Numbered from the stretch's first letter, positions 53,383 through 62,797 are shown. The stretch is DNA of 64,000 nt from Pelagibacteraceae bacterium (GCA_002705265.1 PAHR01000021.1:1-64000); one strand, 5' to 3'. Numbers and translations: made by a program. The notes: a model not told the origin generated them from the letters alone.

Positions 53383-54204
53383 ATGAAAAAAATAGGAATA
53401 GTTGCTGAAAGCCTGGCACATAGTCTGTCCCCAGACATACATAATTATTGGATTAAAAAAAATAAACTAGATGTTGAATACCAGTCAATTGAAATAAAAG
53501 AAAAACAACTTAATCAATTTTTTAAAAAGTTTGTTGATGATAAAAATTTTTTGGGATTTAATATAACGGTTCCATACAAAGAAAAATTTTTTAAGATCTG
53601 CCCAAATATTTCAGATAAAGGAAAAGACATCGGCTCAATAAATTTAATTTATAAAAGTAAAAATAAGATTTTTGGAGAAAACACCGACTATATAGGATTT
53701 AAAAAAACATACGAAAAAACTATAAAATCAAAAATAAATAAAGTTTTGGTTATAGGATCGGGCGGAGCAGCAAGGGCGATATTAAAATACCTAAGTGATA
53801 AGGGCATTTATGAAATTGACATATATTCTAAGTCATTCAAAAAGAGAAGAGCGATAAATAAAGGATTTAACATCAATAACTATTTTATTGATAGCAATCA
53901 TCTTATATCAAGAAAATATAATCTAATTGTAAATGCCTCTACGGGGGGAATGACCAATCATAGTAAATTCAATTCACAAATTATCAATCTTGTAAAATCG
54001 ACGGACTATCTTATTGATATTGTATATAATCCAATAAAAACAGCGTTAATTAAAGAGGCGATAAAAGCAAAAATATCTTATTCTGGCGGCCTAACAATGT
54101 TATTAGAACAAGCAAAGCCATCTTTTGAGCTTTGGCTCCCAGGCAATAAAGCAAAAATATCAAGCTATCTGTACAATAAGGTTAAAAAAAAACTCAATGA
54201 CTAA
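53383..54204 (+). CDS. aroE: Shikimate dehydrogenase
   Basis: The 273-residue NADP-dependent enzyme reduces 3-dehydroshikimate to shikimate. The substrate-binding SLAHSLSPDIHN, the catalytic Lys in NITVPYKEKF, Asn/Asp of GENTDYIGF, the cofactor loop VIGSGGAARAIL and the C-terminal GLTMLLEQAKPSFELW are all conserved. It starts 2 nt after maf, and its stop overlaps coaE by 8 nt. Confidence 0.95.
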   Translation: MKKIGIVAESLAHSLSPDIHNYWIKKNKLDVEYQSIEIKEKQLNQFFKKFVDDKNFLGFNITVPYKEKFFKICPNISDKGKDIGSINLIYKSKNKIFGENTDYIGFKKTYEKTIKSKINKVLVIGSGGAARAILKYLSDKGIYEIDIYSKSFKKRRAINKGFNINNYFIDSNHLISRKYNLIVNASTGGMTNHSKFNSQIINLVKSTDYLIDIVYNPIKTALIKEAIKAKISYSGGLTMLLEQAKPSFELWLPGNKAKISSYLYNKVKKKLND

Positions 54205-54754
54205 AATTGCAATTACAGGAAATATTGGATCCGGAAAAACCACGGCCTTAAATTTTTTTAAAAAAAAACAATATTTTACTTTGTCCTCTGATGAAATAAT
54301 TAAACATATCTACTCTAATGATATTTTGAGATCTTGTGTCTTAAAAACCCTAAACATAAAATTTAATGACTACAAGGCCGAAATAATAACCAAAATGACC
54401 AGCCCATATTTTAATTCTAAATTAAAAAAAACACTATACCCGATCATGAATGAAATTAAAAAAAAAAGAACATATAAGCATATAACCAAAAAAAAATTGT
54501 TTTTTGAAATACCTCTTTTGTTTGAAGAAAAACTAGAAAAAAATTATGATTTAATTATATTTATTAAAAGCGATCACAATATCAGATTAAAAAGAGTGTT
54601 GGCAAAGGGCATGACAGAAAATTACTTTAGGTTAATGAGTAAATACCAACAGACTAATTCTTTAAAACAAATATCCAGCGATATAACAATTTTAAACAAT
54701 GGATCTGTTTTTGATCTATATGAAAGTCTTAATTGGTGCGAGAGATCCTTGTGA
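54197..54754 (+). CDS. coaE: Dephospho-CoA kinase
   Basis: The enzyme (about 185 residues) adds the 3'-phosphate in the last step of CoA synthesis. The P-loop ITGNIGSGKTTA begins a few residues after the start; SSDEIIKHIY and EIPLLFEEKLEKNYD are family blocks. The track start at 54125 is inside aroE. ATG at 54197 gives MTKIAITGN, the normal N-terminus, with an 8-nt overlap (ATGACTAA). It is slightly shorter than usual, with a reduced C-terminus. Confidence 0.93.
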   Translation: MTKIAITGNIGSGKTTALNFFKKKQYFTLSSDEIIKHIYSNDILRSCVLKTLNIKFNDYKAEIITKMTSPYFNSKLKKTLYPIMNEIKKKRTYKHITKKKLFFEIPLLFEEKLEKNYDLIIFIKSDHNIRLKRVLAKGMTENYFRLMSKYQQTNSLKQISSDITILNNGSVFDLYESLNWCERSL

Positions 54755-55404
54755 GAGAAATTATATTAGACATAGAAACTACAGGACTAGACCACAGCGT
54801 AGGACACAAAATTATCGAAATAGGGTGTTTTGAGCTTATTGATAAGCAAATGGGAAAAAACTATCATCAATATATTAATCCTAATAAAAAATTAACCGAG
54901 GATAATATTAAGATACATGGGTTAACAAATGAATTTTTAAATAAATATCCTCTTTTCTTTGATGTAGCAGAAGATTTTTTAAAATTTATTGGAAATGATC
55001 CAATTGTAGCGCACAATGCTCAATTCGATATAGGATTTCTAAACAACGAACTTGAAGACGCGCGACTTGAAAAAATAACACAAGACAGGATAGTTGACAC
55101 CCTCGTTATAGCCAGGAATATGTTTCCCGGACAACAAATAAACCTAGACAGTCTTGTAAAAAAACTAAAAATTCAAACTCTAATTAACAGAGACCATCAT
55201 GGGGCCTTAAAAGATGCAAAAATTTTGACCGATGTATATCTTGAGCTAAGAGGACATACTCAGATGGGGCTTGATCTTTTCACTGATACAGCTCAATCAA
55301 ACCCCTTATTATATGAGCCATATAATGGTAAGGTTGTCCTAACAAAAGACGAGACAGATAACTTTAAAGAGTTTATAAAAAGTATAGTCAATAATGGACA
55401 ATAA
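54751..55404 (+). CDS. dnaQ: DNA polymerase III epsilon subunit (proofreading exonuclease)
   Basis: This is the 3'-5' exonuclease of the replicase. The DEDDh motifs are complete: ILDIETTGLD (Exo I), VAHNAQFDIGFLNNE (Exo II) and DHHGALKDAKI (Exo III with His). A C-terminal clamp/alpha-binding tail follows. The track start at 54733 is TTG inside coaE. GTG at 54751 gives the family N-terminus MREIILDIETTG and forms a GTGA overlap with the coaE stop. Position beside aroE-coaE is the alphaproteobacterial norm. Confidence 0.95.
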   Translation: MREIILDIETTGLDHSVGHKIIEIGCFELIDKQMGKNYHQYINPNKKLTEDNIKIHGLTNEFLNKYPLFFDVAEDFLKFIGNDPIVAHNAQFDIGFLNNELEDARLEKITQDRIVDTLVIARNMFPGQQINLDSLVKKLKIQTLINRDHHGALKDAKILTDVYLELRGHTQMGLDLFTDTAQSNPLLYEPYNGKVVLTKDETDNFKEFIKSIVNNGQ

Positions 55405-55407
55405 AAA

Positions 55408-55923
55408 ATGAATGGTGAGTTTCTAGATATTATAATTTTTGGTGTTGTGGCCGTGTTTCTAATAATGAGACTAAAAAAAATCCTGGGATCAAATCAAGGA
55501 AAAATCATTAATATAAAAACTAGAAAAAACAATATTATTAAACCCAAAAAAGCAACTATTAAGAAAATTGAACAAGATGACGAATTTATTAATGGAGCAA
55601 ATCAAGCTTTTTCCATGATAGTCAATGCATACCAAGATAATAATATTACCAAGGTGAAAGACTTATTAACAAATGAAGCGCTGAAAATTCTTAGTGAGAA
55701 TAAGGCGCCCGACCAAATTAAATTTATGAATGTTAAAAAATCTAAAGTTATATCAACAACCGAGCAGGGCAACAAAATTCTAAAAATAGTACACTTTGAA
55801 ACAGAGCATTATGATTTAAAAATTAATGACCAAATAGTTGTTTCAGAAGAGTGGGGCTTTGAAAAAGAAAACAAATCAAAAGACCCTAACTGGAAACTAT
55901 TCTCCATTAAAGTTATTGAATAA
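55408..55923 (+). CDS. Tim44-like domain membrane protein
   Basis: The 171-residue protein has one N-terminal membrane anchor (FLDIIIFGVVAVFLIMRL), a basic linker and a Tim44/NTF2-like domain (about 62-171) that begins DDEFINGANQAFSMIVNAY. Bacterial Tim44-like proteins are inner-membrane proteins of uncertain function, proposed to be relatives of the mitochondrial import-motor subunit. The place between dnaQ and an Smr-domain gene is conserved in alphaproteobacteria. Its 3' end overlaps the Smr gene by 8 nt when the preferred start of that gene is used. Confidence 0.88.
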   Translation: MNGEFLDIIIFGVVAVFLIMRLKKILGSNQGKIINIKTRKNNIIKPKKATIKKIEQDDEFINGANQAFSMIVNAYQDNNITKVKDLLTNEALKILSENKAPDQIKFMNVKKSKVISTTEQGNKILKIVHFETEHYDLKINDQIVVSEEWGFEKENKSKDPNWKLFSIKVIE

Positions 55924-56455
55924 AATTAAAATTCCACTTCAAGACAATAGGACAAGAAAAAAAAGACAAAGTAGCGCAAAACAAAGCGTTAGAAAAATTA
56001 CTATTAGTTTTAATGACGGGAGGGAAAAAGAAAATAAAACTAATTTAAATCTCAAAAACCCATTAAATAAAAATAGCATTTCTCCTGAAACAAAAAAAAC
56101 AAAAATTAACAAAGAAACCATAGCGCCATTTTATGATAAAAATATTCATAAGTTTTTTAAAAAAAATAATTTTTATAAACTTGATCTACACGGCCACACG
56201 CTAGAAAGCGCAAAGACAAATTTATATAATTATTGTTACGGACACTTTAAAAGTAAAAACCTATTGCACATTATAGTAACGGGACTTGGAAATAAGTCAG
56301 ACAAAGAAAGCTTTTTTTCTGGTAAAATACGAAATTCTTTTAGTGATTGGATAAATCAAAATCCCTTGAATGAAATTATTAAAAGCTATCATCCTTGTAA
56401 AATCCAGCATGGTGGATTAGGCGCGTTTTACATAAAAATAAAATCTATAAAATAA
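55916..56455 (+). CDS. Smr-domain protein
   Basis: The protein (about 179 residues) has a basic, low-complexity N-terminal region rich in Lys, Arg and Asn. The C-terminal Smr domain carries LDLHGHTLESAKTNL (the LDxHG motif) and ends with HGGLGAFYIKIK. Smr domains act as nickases or RNA endonucleases, and MutS2-type Smr domains act in ribosome rescue; the role of stand-alone versions is not settled. The track start at 55838 lies deep in the Tim44-like gene. TTG at 55916 gives an 8-nt overlap and is preferred, though unproven. It ends overlapping hslU tail-to-tail by 11 nt. Confidence 0.87.
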   Translation: MNKIKIPLQDNRTRKKRQSSAKQSVRKITISFNDGREKENKTNLNLKNPLNKNSISPETKKTKINKETIAPFYDKNIHKFFKKNNFYKLDLHGHTLESAKTNLYNYCYGHFKSKNLLHIIVTGLGNKSDKESFFSGKIRNSFSDWINQNPLNEIIKSYHPCKIQHGGLGAFYIKIKSIK

Positions 56456-57758
56456 ATTTTTGATCGTCTTTTGATTTAACTTCGCTGCCTAAAGACTTAT
56501 CAACCCATGCAGCATCAATTAAAACATCTTTGGTTTCATTTAAATTTGCCTGAAAACTAATTTCTTCTAGAATTTTTTCAAACATAGTTTGCAGTCTTCT
56601 AGCGCCAATATTTTCGACATCTTGGTTGATTTTTTCAGTAAGCTCGGCAATTTTATTGATTGCCCCATCATCAAAACTTAAATGAATATTTTCTGTATCA
56701 AATAAAGCTTTATATTGTTTAATAAGACTATTGTCTGTTTCCTTTAATATTTTAACCAGATCATCTCTTGTTAAACCATTCAATCTCACCCTAACAGGCA
56801 GTCTTCCTTGAAGCTCTGGTAATAAATCGCTAGGTTTGGATTGATGAAAAGCGCCTGATGCTATAAAGAGTATGTGATTTGTTTCAACTGACCCATATTT
56901 TGTAGAGACAGTTGTCCCCTCAATTAATGGCAAAAGATCTCTTTGTACGCCGTCTCTTGATACGTCGCCCCCCCTCCTAGTCGTATTTGTTGCAATCTTA
57001 TCTATCTCATCAATAAAGACTATTCCGCTTTCCTGAACCTTTTTCATGGCCATCTGAACGACATTCTGTTTTTCTGCGATTTTTTCTATTTCTTCTTGTA
57101 TGATTGGTTCGTAAGCGTCACCAATTTTAATCTTTGTTTTTTTCTTATTTTTCATGCCCTTACCAAATATGTCACCAATGTTCATCATTCCCAATTGTGC
57201 ACCAGGCATGCCTGGTATGTCCATAGACTGAAAAGGGTTGTTCTTTTGATCAATTGATATTTCAACTTCTTTATCATTTAATTCATTGTTACGAAGCATA
57301 GTTCTAAATTTTTCTTTAGTTTCTTGTGTTGGGTTTTCACCAAGCAATGCGTTTAAAATAATTTCCTCCGCATTTTCATAAGCAACACTAATATATTTTT
57401 CTTTAATAATTTTTTTTTCTAAATTAATCGCAACTTCCACAAGGTCTCTAATTATTTGTTCAACATCTCTTCCAACATATCCTACTTCTGTGAATTTTGT
57501 TGCTTCGACTTTAATAAAAGGAGATTGAGTTAATTTTGCAAGTTTTCTTGCAATTTCTGTTTTCCCACAACCTGTTGGACCTAGCATTAAAATATTTTTT
57601 GGAATTATGTCTTCTCTTAAAGCCTTATCTTTTATATTCAATCTTCGCCAACGATTACGAAGAGCAATTGAAACTGCCTTTTTTGCATTGTCCTGGCCTA
57701 TAACATACCTATCTAATTCTTCTTTAATAGCTTTTGGTGTTAATGTTTGGTCGTCCAT
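56445..57758 (-). CDS. hslU: HslU, ATPase subunit of the HslUV protease
   Basis: This AAA+ unfoldase works with HslV. TPKAIKEELDRYVIGQDNAKKAV is the family opening, LMLGPTGCGKTEIARKLA is Walker A, VFIDEIDKIA is Walker B, and RRGGDVSRDGVQRDLLPLIEGT and GARRLQTMFEKILE (sensor 2) are conserved. The I domain (about 110-230) carries GMPGAQLGMMNIGDIFGKG. The track start at 57806 is replaced by ATG 57758, where the family sequence begins and which shares one base with the hslV stop. The length is about 437 residues, normal. Confidence 0.96.
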   Translation of the reverse strand: MDDQTLTPKAIKEELDRYVIGQDNAKKAVSIALRNRWRRLNIKDKALREDIIPKNILMLGPTGCGKTEIARKLAKLTQSPFIKVEATKFTEVGYVGRDVEQIIRDLVEVAINLEKKIIKEKYISVAYENAEEIILNALLGENPTQETKEKFRTMLRNNELNDKEVEISIDQKNNPFQSMDIPGMPGAQLGMMNIGDIFGKGMKNKKKTKIKIGDAYEPIIQEEIEKIAEKQNVVQMAMKKVQESGIVFIDEIDKIATNTTRRGGDVSRDGVQRDLLPLIEGTTVSTKYGSVETNHILFIASGAFHQSKPSDLLPELQGRLPVRVRLNGLTRDDLVKILKETDNSLIKQYKALFDTENIHLSFDDGAINKIAELTEKINQDVENIGARRLQTMFEKILEEISFQANLNETKDVLIDAAWVDKSLGSEVKSKDDQKFIL

Positions 57759-58309
57759 TAAGTTTTTATTTCTGCAATATTTAAAGTTTCGTTTGTATAA
57801 ATGCAAAGCTCAGCCGCAATTTTTAGTGACTCAGTTGCAATTTCTTTTGCGCCTAGCTTGCTATTTCTCTTTAATGCTCGCGCAGCACTTAAAGCAAAAT
57901 TACCTCCAGAACCAATTGCAATGACACCTTGCTCAGGCTCTAAAACATCTCCGGTCCCACTTATTAAAAACGTCTCATTCTTATCTGCAGCAATAATCAT
58001 TGATTCAAGTCTTCTTAGATATTTATCTGTTCTCCAATCTTTTGCTAGTTCAACACAAGCCCTTTTAAGATTATATGAGTATTCCTCGCATTTTTTCTCT
58101 AATCTCTCGAAAAGCGTAAACGCGTCAGCCGTTGATCCAGCAAAGCCGACGATAATTTTTTCATCGTTAAAAGTCCTAATTTTATTGGCATTTGACTTCA
58201 TTACGGATGTTCCAAGTGTTACCTGTCCATCAGAAGCAATTACTACGGATTTTTCATCCCTGACACAAACAACCGTAGTCGCCCTTATAATTGTTTTGTT
58301 TTTTTCCAT
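57758..58309 (-). CDS. hslV: HslV, proteolytic subunit of the HslUV protease
   Basis: The subunit (about 183 residues) forms the double hexamer protease core. The N-terminal nucleophile threonine lies in [25 protein letters not shown], after a propeptide of about nine residues that must be removed; [14 protein letters not shown] is a conserved block. The track start at 58381 adds an unrelated hydrophobic stretch. ATG at 58309 gives [12 protein letters not shown] and agrees with the short propeptide seen in alphaproteobacteria. Confidence 0.95.
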   Translation of the reverse strand: MEKNKTIIRATTVVCVRDEKSVVIASDGQVTLGTSVMKSNANKIRTFNDEKIIVGFAGSTADAFTLFERLEKKCEEYSYNLKRACVELAKDWRTDKYLRRLESMIIAADKNETFLISGTGDVLEPEQGVIAIGSGGNFALSAARALKRNSKLGAKEIATESLKIAAELCIYTNETLNIAEIKT

Positions 58310-58319
58310 TAATCTTATA

Positions 58320-58347
58320 AATATAGTTATTAAATATCCATTTACAA
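58320..58347 (-). promoter_or_regulatory. Predicted hslVU promoter in the 41-nt gap to hisB
   Basis: On the minus strand TTGTAA (58342-58347) and TATATT (58320-58325) are 16 nt apart. The transcript would start very near the hslV ATG at 58309, so the leader would be only a few nucleotides. The gap between the divergent hslV and hisB starts is only 41 nt, so the hisB promoter must overlap this region or lie within hslV. Confidence 0.35.
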
Positions 58348-58350
58348 ACC

Positions 58351-58935
58351 ATGAGAAAATATTTATTAAACAGGAAAACAAAAGAAACAGATATCAACAT
58401 TAATATCAATATTGATGGTTCTGGAAAAAGCAACATTAGCACAAAAATTCCTTTTTTTGACCACATGCTTGAACAAATTTCTACTCACTCATTGGTTGAC
58501 CTGGACATAAATTGTGATGGCGACTTAGATATTGACTATCATCACACCGTAGAAGATGTTGGCTTAGTTTTGGGCCAGGCAATTAAAGAGAGCTTGGGGG
58601 ACAAAAAAGGCATAAAGAGATTTTCAAATGCGTACGTTGCATTTGATGAAACATGCACAAGGACTGTTTTAGATCTTTGTAACAGGCCTTTTTTTATATG
58701 GAATGTAAAAACTTCTTTAGAAAAAGTAGGTGACATAGACACGGAACTATTCCCAGAGTTTTTTAAATCTCTTACAACTGAAGCTAAAATGAACTGTCAT
58801 ATCGAAACATTATACGGGAATAACAACCATCATATTATTGAAAGCTGTTTTAAGTCATTTGCATTAGCGCTTAAAGAAGCAACAGAGATTGATCAAAGAA
58901 AAACTTCTGTGCCTAGCTCTAAAGGGGCGCTTTGA
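58351..58935 (+). CDS. hisB: Imidazoleglycerol-phosphate dehydratase
   Basis: The 194-residue manganese enzyme of histidine synthesis has the two repeated His-rich half-sites: [13 protein letters not shown] and [10 protein letters not shown] in the first half, and [18 protein letters not shown] in the second. It lacks the phosphatase domain fused in enterobacteria, as usual in alphaproteobacteria. It is the first gene of a his cluster; hisH overlaps by 4 nt. Confidence 0.96.
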   Translation: MRKYLLNRKTKETDINININIDGSGKSNISTKIPFFDHMLEQISTHSLVDLDINCDGDLDIDYHHTVEDVGLVLGQAIKESLGDKKGIKRFSNAYVAFDETCTRTVLDLCNRPFFIWNVKTSLEKVGDIDTELFPEFFKSLTTEAKMNCHIETLYGNNNHHIIESCFKSFALALKEATEIDQRKTSVPSSKGAL

Positions 58936-59567
58936 AAAAAAAAGTTATTGGATTAATTGACAGTGACTCAGGAAATATAGGGTCTATTAAAAAAGCTATA
59001 CTAAAATCAATAGTAAGAAAACCATATAAATTAAAAATAATAAGAACAAAAAAAGATTTTATTAATGTAGATAAAATTATATTACCGGGCCAAGGAGCAT
59101 TTGCAACGCTAATAAATAGTTTAAAAAAAAAGAAATTATATAATGAGCTACTTAAGTCTATTACAGATTTATCACTGCCTTACCTTGGGATTTGCGTTGG
59201 TATGCAAATATTAGCATCATATGGACATGAAAATAAAAAAATAAGGGGCATGAATATAATTAAAGGAGACATTGTTAAATTTTCCAAAAAAAAACTTACT
59301 ATTCCTCATATGGGGTGGAACTCCATAAGTATTAAAAAAGAAAACAAGGTTTTTAAAAAAAAAGATCTACATCTCAAAGATTTTTACTTTGTTCATAGTT
59401 ATTACTTTAAAGGAGTTAAAAAAGAGGATGTAACAGCGACAACAAATTATAGCATTAACTATCCATCAATTATTTCCAAAAACAACATATATGGAGTACA
59501 GTTTCATCCTGAAAAAAGCCACAAAATTGGCTTTAAAATAATCAATAATTTTATATTGAAATCATGA
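58932..59567 (+). CDS. hisH: Imidazole glycerol phosphate synthase, glutaminase subunit HisH
   Basis: The 211-residue class I amidotransferase supplies ammonia to HisF. The nucleophile Cys lies in YLGICVGMQILA, the oxyanion block is ILPGQGAF, and the catalytic His and Glu lie in YGVQFHPEKS. Expected partner hisF is two genes downstream. Overlaps of 4 nt with hisB and hisA indicate coupling. Confidence 0.96.
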   Translation: MKKKVIGLIDSDSGNIGSIKKAILKSIVRKPYKLKIIRTKKDFINVDKIILPGQGAFATLINSLKKKKLYNELLKSITDLSLPYLGICVGMQILASYGHENKKIRGMNIIKGDIVKFSKKKLTIPHMGWNSISIKKENKVFKKKDLHLKDFYFVHSYYFKGVKKEDVTATTNYSINYPSIISKNNIYGVQFHPEKSHKIGFKIINNFILKS

Positions 59568-60280
59568 AAATTTATCCCGCAATAGACATTAGTGAGGGCG
59601 CTTGCATAAGACTTACTAAAGGGGTCTTCGAAGATAAATCGGTTTATAAATTCAGCCCATTGGAAATGGCCATGGAATACAAAAAAGAAGGATTTGAGAA
59701 CATACATATTGTTGACATTGATGCAACTCTTGCTAGGGGAAACAACTTTGAATTAATAAAGGATATAAGAAAAAAAATTGATATAAATATACAAGTAGCC
59801 GGAGGCATTAGAGATACAAAAACAATTAAAGATAAAATTAATTATGGATTTAATCAAATTGTAATTGGAACGCTTGCCGTAAAAAAAACCGATTTTATTA
59901 ATGACCTCTTAGATGATGAACAAAGCAAAATATCAATAGCTTTGGATTTAAAAGATGGTTTTATTGCTAGTCATGGATGGAAGGAAAAGAACATTGTGTC
60001 TCTTTCAGACATAACAAAAATTTATAACAATAAAAATATTCATTCGTATTTTATAACAGATGTGTCAAAAGACGGTATGCTGAGTGGACTAAATTTTGAT
60101 ATTTTCAATTCTGTAAAAAAACTTACATCAAAAAAAATTACAGTTGGCGGAGGTGTGAAAAATATGGAGGATATCATTAAAGCAAATAAAAAAGGATATG
60201 ATGGAATTGTTGTGGGTAAGGCAATTTATGAGCATAATATTAAATTAAGAGATCTTTCAAAATATCAAACACAATGTTAA
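59564..60280 (+). CDS. hisA: Phosphoribosylformimino-AICAR-phosphate isomerase HisA
   Basis: The 238-residue TIM barrel opens KIYPAIDISEGACIRL with the catalytic Asp, has the phosphate-binding loops VAGGIRDTKTI and TVGGGVKN, and carries the second Asp in FITDVSKDGMLSG. It performs the Amadori rearrangement before HisF. It overlaps hisF by 7 nt and hisH by 4 nt. Confidence 0.95.
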   Translation: MKIYPAIDISEGACIRLTKGVFEDKSVYKFSPLEMAMEYKKEGFENIHIVDIDATLARGNNFELIKDIRKKIDINIQVAGGIRDTKTIKDKINYGFNQIVIGTLAVKKTDFINDLLDDEQSKISIALDLKDGFIASHGWKEKNIVSLSDITKIYNNKNIHSYFITDVSKDGMLSGLNFDIFNSVKKLTSKKITVGGGVKNMEDIIKANKKGYDGIVVGKAIYEHNIKLRDLSKYQTQC

Positions 60281-61026
60281 AAGTTAGAATTATTCCATGT
60301 TTAGACATAATAAAAAACAAAGTTGTCAAGGGAGTAAAATTTAAAAACATAAAAACTCTTGGCGATCCTGTTTTGTTCGCAAAAAAATATTCTGATTCTG
60401 GTGCTGATGAAATATGTATGCTAGATATCACAGCATCTCATGAAAAGAGGAAGACTTTTTTAAAAACGGTAGAGGCAATTGCTAAAGTTATAGACATACC
60501 ACTAACTGTTGGAGGAGGAGTCTCTCAATTAAATGATATTACAACATTGTTAAATGCAGGGGCAGACAAAATTTCAATCAATACAGCTGCGGTTTTAAAT
60601 CCCAATCTTATCAAAAAAGCATCAATAAAGCATGGATCCCAATGTATAGTCGTTGCAATAGATGGAAAAAGACATAATAAAAAAATGATCGTTACAATTA
60701 AAGGAGGAAGAGAAAAAACAGACAAAACACTTATTAATTGGGCAAAAAAAATGCAAGCTTTTGGCGCGGGAGAACTTCTAGTAACCTCAATGGATACAGA
60801 TGGAGTACAAAAGGGATTTGATAAAGAAATGTTAAAATTAATTAATAAAGAAGTAACTATACCAGTTATTGCATCAGGGGGAGTGGGAAAATTAAGACAC
60901 TTCATTGAAGGATATGAAACGAACTCCAGTGGACTTTTAGCTGCAAGCGTATTTCACACATCAAAATATTCCATTACAAAGGTTAAAAATTATTTAAAAA
61001 GGAATAAGATACCGGTAAGACTATAA
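60274..61026 (+). CDS. hisF: Imidazole glycerol phosphate synthase, cyclase subunit HisF
   Basis: The 250-residue TIM barrel begins VRIIPCLDIIKNKVVKGVKF with the first catalytic Asp. VVAIDGKRH carries the second, and LTVGGGVSQ and VIASGGVG are the phosphate loops. It closes the imidazole ring, using ammonia from HisH. It is followed directly by a HIT-family gene with a 1-nt overlap. hisE, often next in alphaproteobacteria, is not present here. Confidence 0.96.
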   Translation: MLKVRIIPCLDIIKNKVVKGVKFKNIKTLGDPVLFAKKYSDSGADEICMLDITASHEKRKTFLKTVEAIAKVIDIPLTVGGGVSQLNDITTLLNAGADKISINTAAVLNPNLIKKASIKHGSQCIVVAIDGKRHNKKMIVTIKGGREKTDKTLINWAKKMQAFGAGELLVTSMDTDGVQKGFDKEMLKLINKEVTIPVIASGGVGKLRHFIEGYETNSSGLLAASVFHTSKYSITKVKNYLKRNKIPVRL

Positions 61027-61361
61027 TGAATTATGATAATGAAAATATTTTTGCTAAAATTATTAAAGGCGAAATACCATCAGAAAAGATTTTAGAAACA
61101 GATTTTATTTTAGCTTTTAATGACATTTCACCAAAAGCCAAGATACATGTTTTAGTTATACCAAAAGGAAAATATATTGATATTTATGATTTTAATAAAA
61201 ATGCTTCGCGTGAAGAAATTTTAGGCTTTTGGGAAGGCGTTAACGAAACAATTCAAAAACTAAAGTTAGAGGAACTCGGGTTTCAAATTAAGATTCACAA
61301 GGGTGAAAGCGGAGGACAAGAAGTATTTCACTTCCATATTCACATTCTATCAAACGATTAG
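61026..61361 (+). CDS. hinT: HIT-family (HinT-like) nucleotide hydrolase
   Basis: The 111-residue histidine-triad protein begins with NENIFAKIIKGEIPSEKILE and has the catalytic triad motif HFHIHIL near its end. The family cleaves adenosine phosphoramidates and similar AMP conjugates. It is the last gene of the hisBHAF run (1-nt overlap) and is somewhat short at the C-terminus, with only a few residues after the triad. Confidence 0.92.
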   Translation: MNYDNENIFAKIIKGEIPSEKILETDFILAFNDISPKAKIHVLVIPKGKYIDIYDFNKNASREEILGFWEGVNETIQKLKLEELGFQIKIHKGESGGQEVFHFHIHILSND

Positions 61362-61384
61362 TAAAATATTAAAAATATGTTTAT

Positions 61385-62005
61385 TTAAGAATCAGAGAGC
61401 TCAGGGCTAATGATATCTACATAGTCAATGATATCTAAAACACCCTTGATAGATCGTGCATGTTCAAACACTCTTTCCAGCTCTTCTGTATTTGATGTAA
61501 CGCCCATTATAAAAATAATTTTATCTTGAACCTCAAAAGTATATTTTAGTTTTTTAATATTTCTATCAACCAAAACCTTACCAAGCAATTGAGCATGAAT
61601 TGATTTGTCCTCGGCATAATTTATTATGTTAAGCCCCTCTGTTAAATCAATTTCATTTAAAACTTCAGTAACACCTGTTTGTTTCCAGGCAAGCCTAACA
61701 ATCTCAACTCTTTGTGACTGATCTTTAACTTTGCCTGTCAAAAGAACTTTACCTTGTTGAACATCAACGCCAATTTTAGTTACAAGTATAGCGTCATACA
61801 TAAAAATTCTATCTTTAATGCCCAAAGATATGGCAGTATCATTTACCGCCTCTCCTAAAGTTTTTTCATCTTGTGTTGTGGCAACTCCTGTTGTGACTCC
61901 CGTGCCTATTATTTGCGTTCCTGAACAGCTAAATAAGATCAGCGGCAGTAAAAGAATCAGGCAGCTAATTTTTTTTAAGGGAAAGAATTCTTTTATAAAG
62001 CTCAT
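61385..62005 (-). CDS. dolP: BON-domain lipoprotein (DolP/YraP-like)
   Basis: The 206-residue outer-membrane-type lipoprotein has a signal with lipobox LILFSC and two BON domains (about 60-130 and 135-200; VDVQQGKVLLTGKVKDQSQRVEIVRLAW is the first core, and VQDKIIFIMGVTSNTEELERVFEHAR the second). DolP binds anionic phospholipid and supports outer-membrane integrity. The neighbours rsmI and an LpoA-like gene give the same set as the E. coli yraL-yraM-yraP region, supporting the call. Its start overlaps the end of rsmI by 41 nt. Confidence 0.84.
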   Translation of the reverse strand: MSFIKEFFPLKKISCLILLLPLILFSCSGTQIIGTGVTTGVATTQDEKTLGEAVNDTAISLGIKDRIFMYDAILVTKIGVDVQQGKVLLTGKVKDQSQRVEIVRLAWKQTGVTEVLNEIDLTEGLNIINYAEDKSIHAQLLGKVLVDRNIKKLKYTFEVQDKIIFIMGVTSNTEELERVFEHARSIKGVLDIIDYVDIISPELSDS

Positions 62006-62783
62006 TTCTTTTTATTTTATATTTTGTTGAGTATATTTCATATATATTTTTTTTTCCGTATTTTTCAATATCTTTTAATAATGTATTGTCGTCAAATTTT
62101 TTATTATGCTTGACTTCATTAAATTCTACGCAAACCACCAGCTCTCCTTTTAGATTCATGGGCAAAAGTTCCCTAAAATTATTTAAGTTAAAATGGATTT
62201 TTTTTTCATAAATTTTAGTCATTTCATTTAGTATGACAACATTCGCGCTTGAGTCCAATTCTGATAATAATTCAATTTCTTTGTTGAGCTGAGAGCTTGT
62301 AGTAAAAAAAATTAGATTTGACGATATAATATTTTCAAAAATCTTCTTTTTTTGCTGGATCTTTTTAGGCAGAAATCCCAAAAAAACAAATGGATTTGGA
62401 TTTAAAAATCCACATAGTTGTATAGCCATCGTTAAGGAACTAGGCCCGGGAATGCTTTCGACATGACAGTTATTTTCAAACAAATATTTTATTAATTTTG
62501 CCCCCGGGTCTGATATTAACGGAGAGCCAGCATCAGAAATTAAAGAAATAATCTTACCTTGCTCTATTTTTTGTTTTATATAATTATGTTTAAGGTCAAA
62601 GTCATGGTCAGTATATTTTTCAACATATAAAGGATTAATATTAATGTGTCTAAATAGCTTTGAGCTGTGTTTTGTGTTTTCACAAAAAATAATATCAGAT
62701 TTTTTTAAGACACTAATGCCCCTTATTGTGATATCATCTAAATTTCCTATGGGAGTTGCAACTATATATAACCCAGGTTTCAT
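61965..62783 (-). CDS. rsmI: 16S rRNA 2'-O-ribose C1402 methyltransferase RsmI
   Basis: The 272-residue tetrapyrrole-methylase-fold enzyme opens GLYIVATPIGNLDDITIRG, has IFCENTKHSSKLF and the SAM-binding SLISDAGSPLISDPG, then a diverged C-terminal domain. It modifies C1402 in the decoding centre. It is divergent from the LpoA-like gene, with a 14-nt gap between the start codons, so the promoters must overlap the coding ends. Confidence 0.94.
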   Translation of the reverse strand: MKPGLYIVATPIGNLDDITIRGISVLKKSDIIFCENTKHSSKLFRHININPLYVEKYTDHDFDLKHNYIKQKIEQGKIISLISDAGSPLISDPGAKLIKYLFENNCHVESIPGPSSLTMAIQLCGFLNPNPFVFLGFLPKKIQQKKKIFENIISSNLIFFTTSSQLNKEIELLSELDSSANVVILNEMTKIYEKKIHFNLNNFRELLPMNLKGELVVCVEFNEVKHNKKFDDNTLLKDIEKYGKKNIYEIYSTKYKIKRNELYKRILSLKKN

Positions 62784-62797
62784 TGGGACCTAGATTA

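Noticed and set aside
57801-58403. 200-residue plus-strand ORF opposite hslV
   Set aside because: Longer than most shadows, but it lies over the fully conserved hslV frame and shows the Ser/Leu/Ile-rich composition of an antisense reading.
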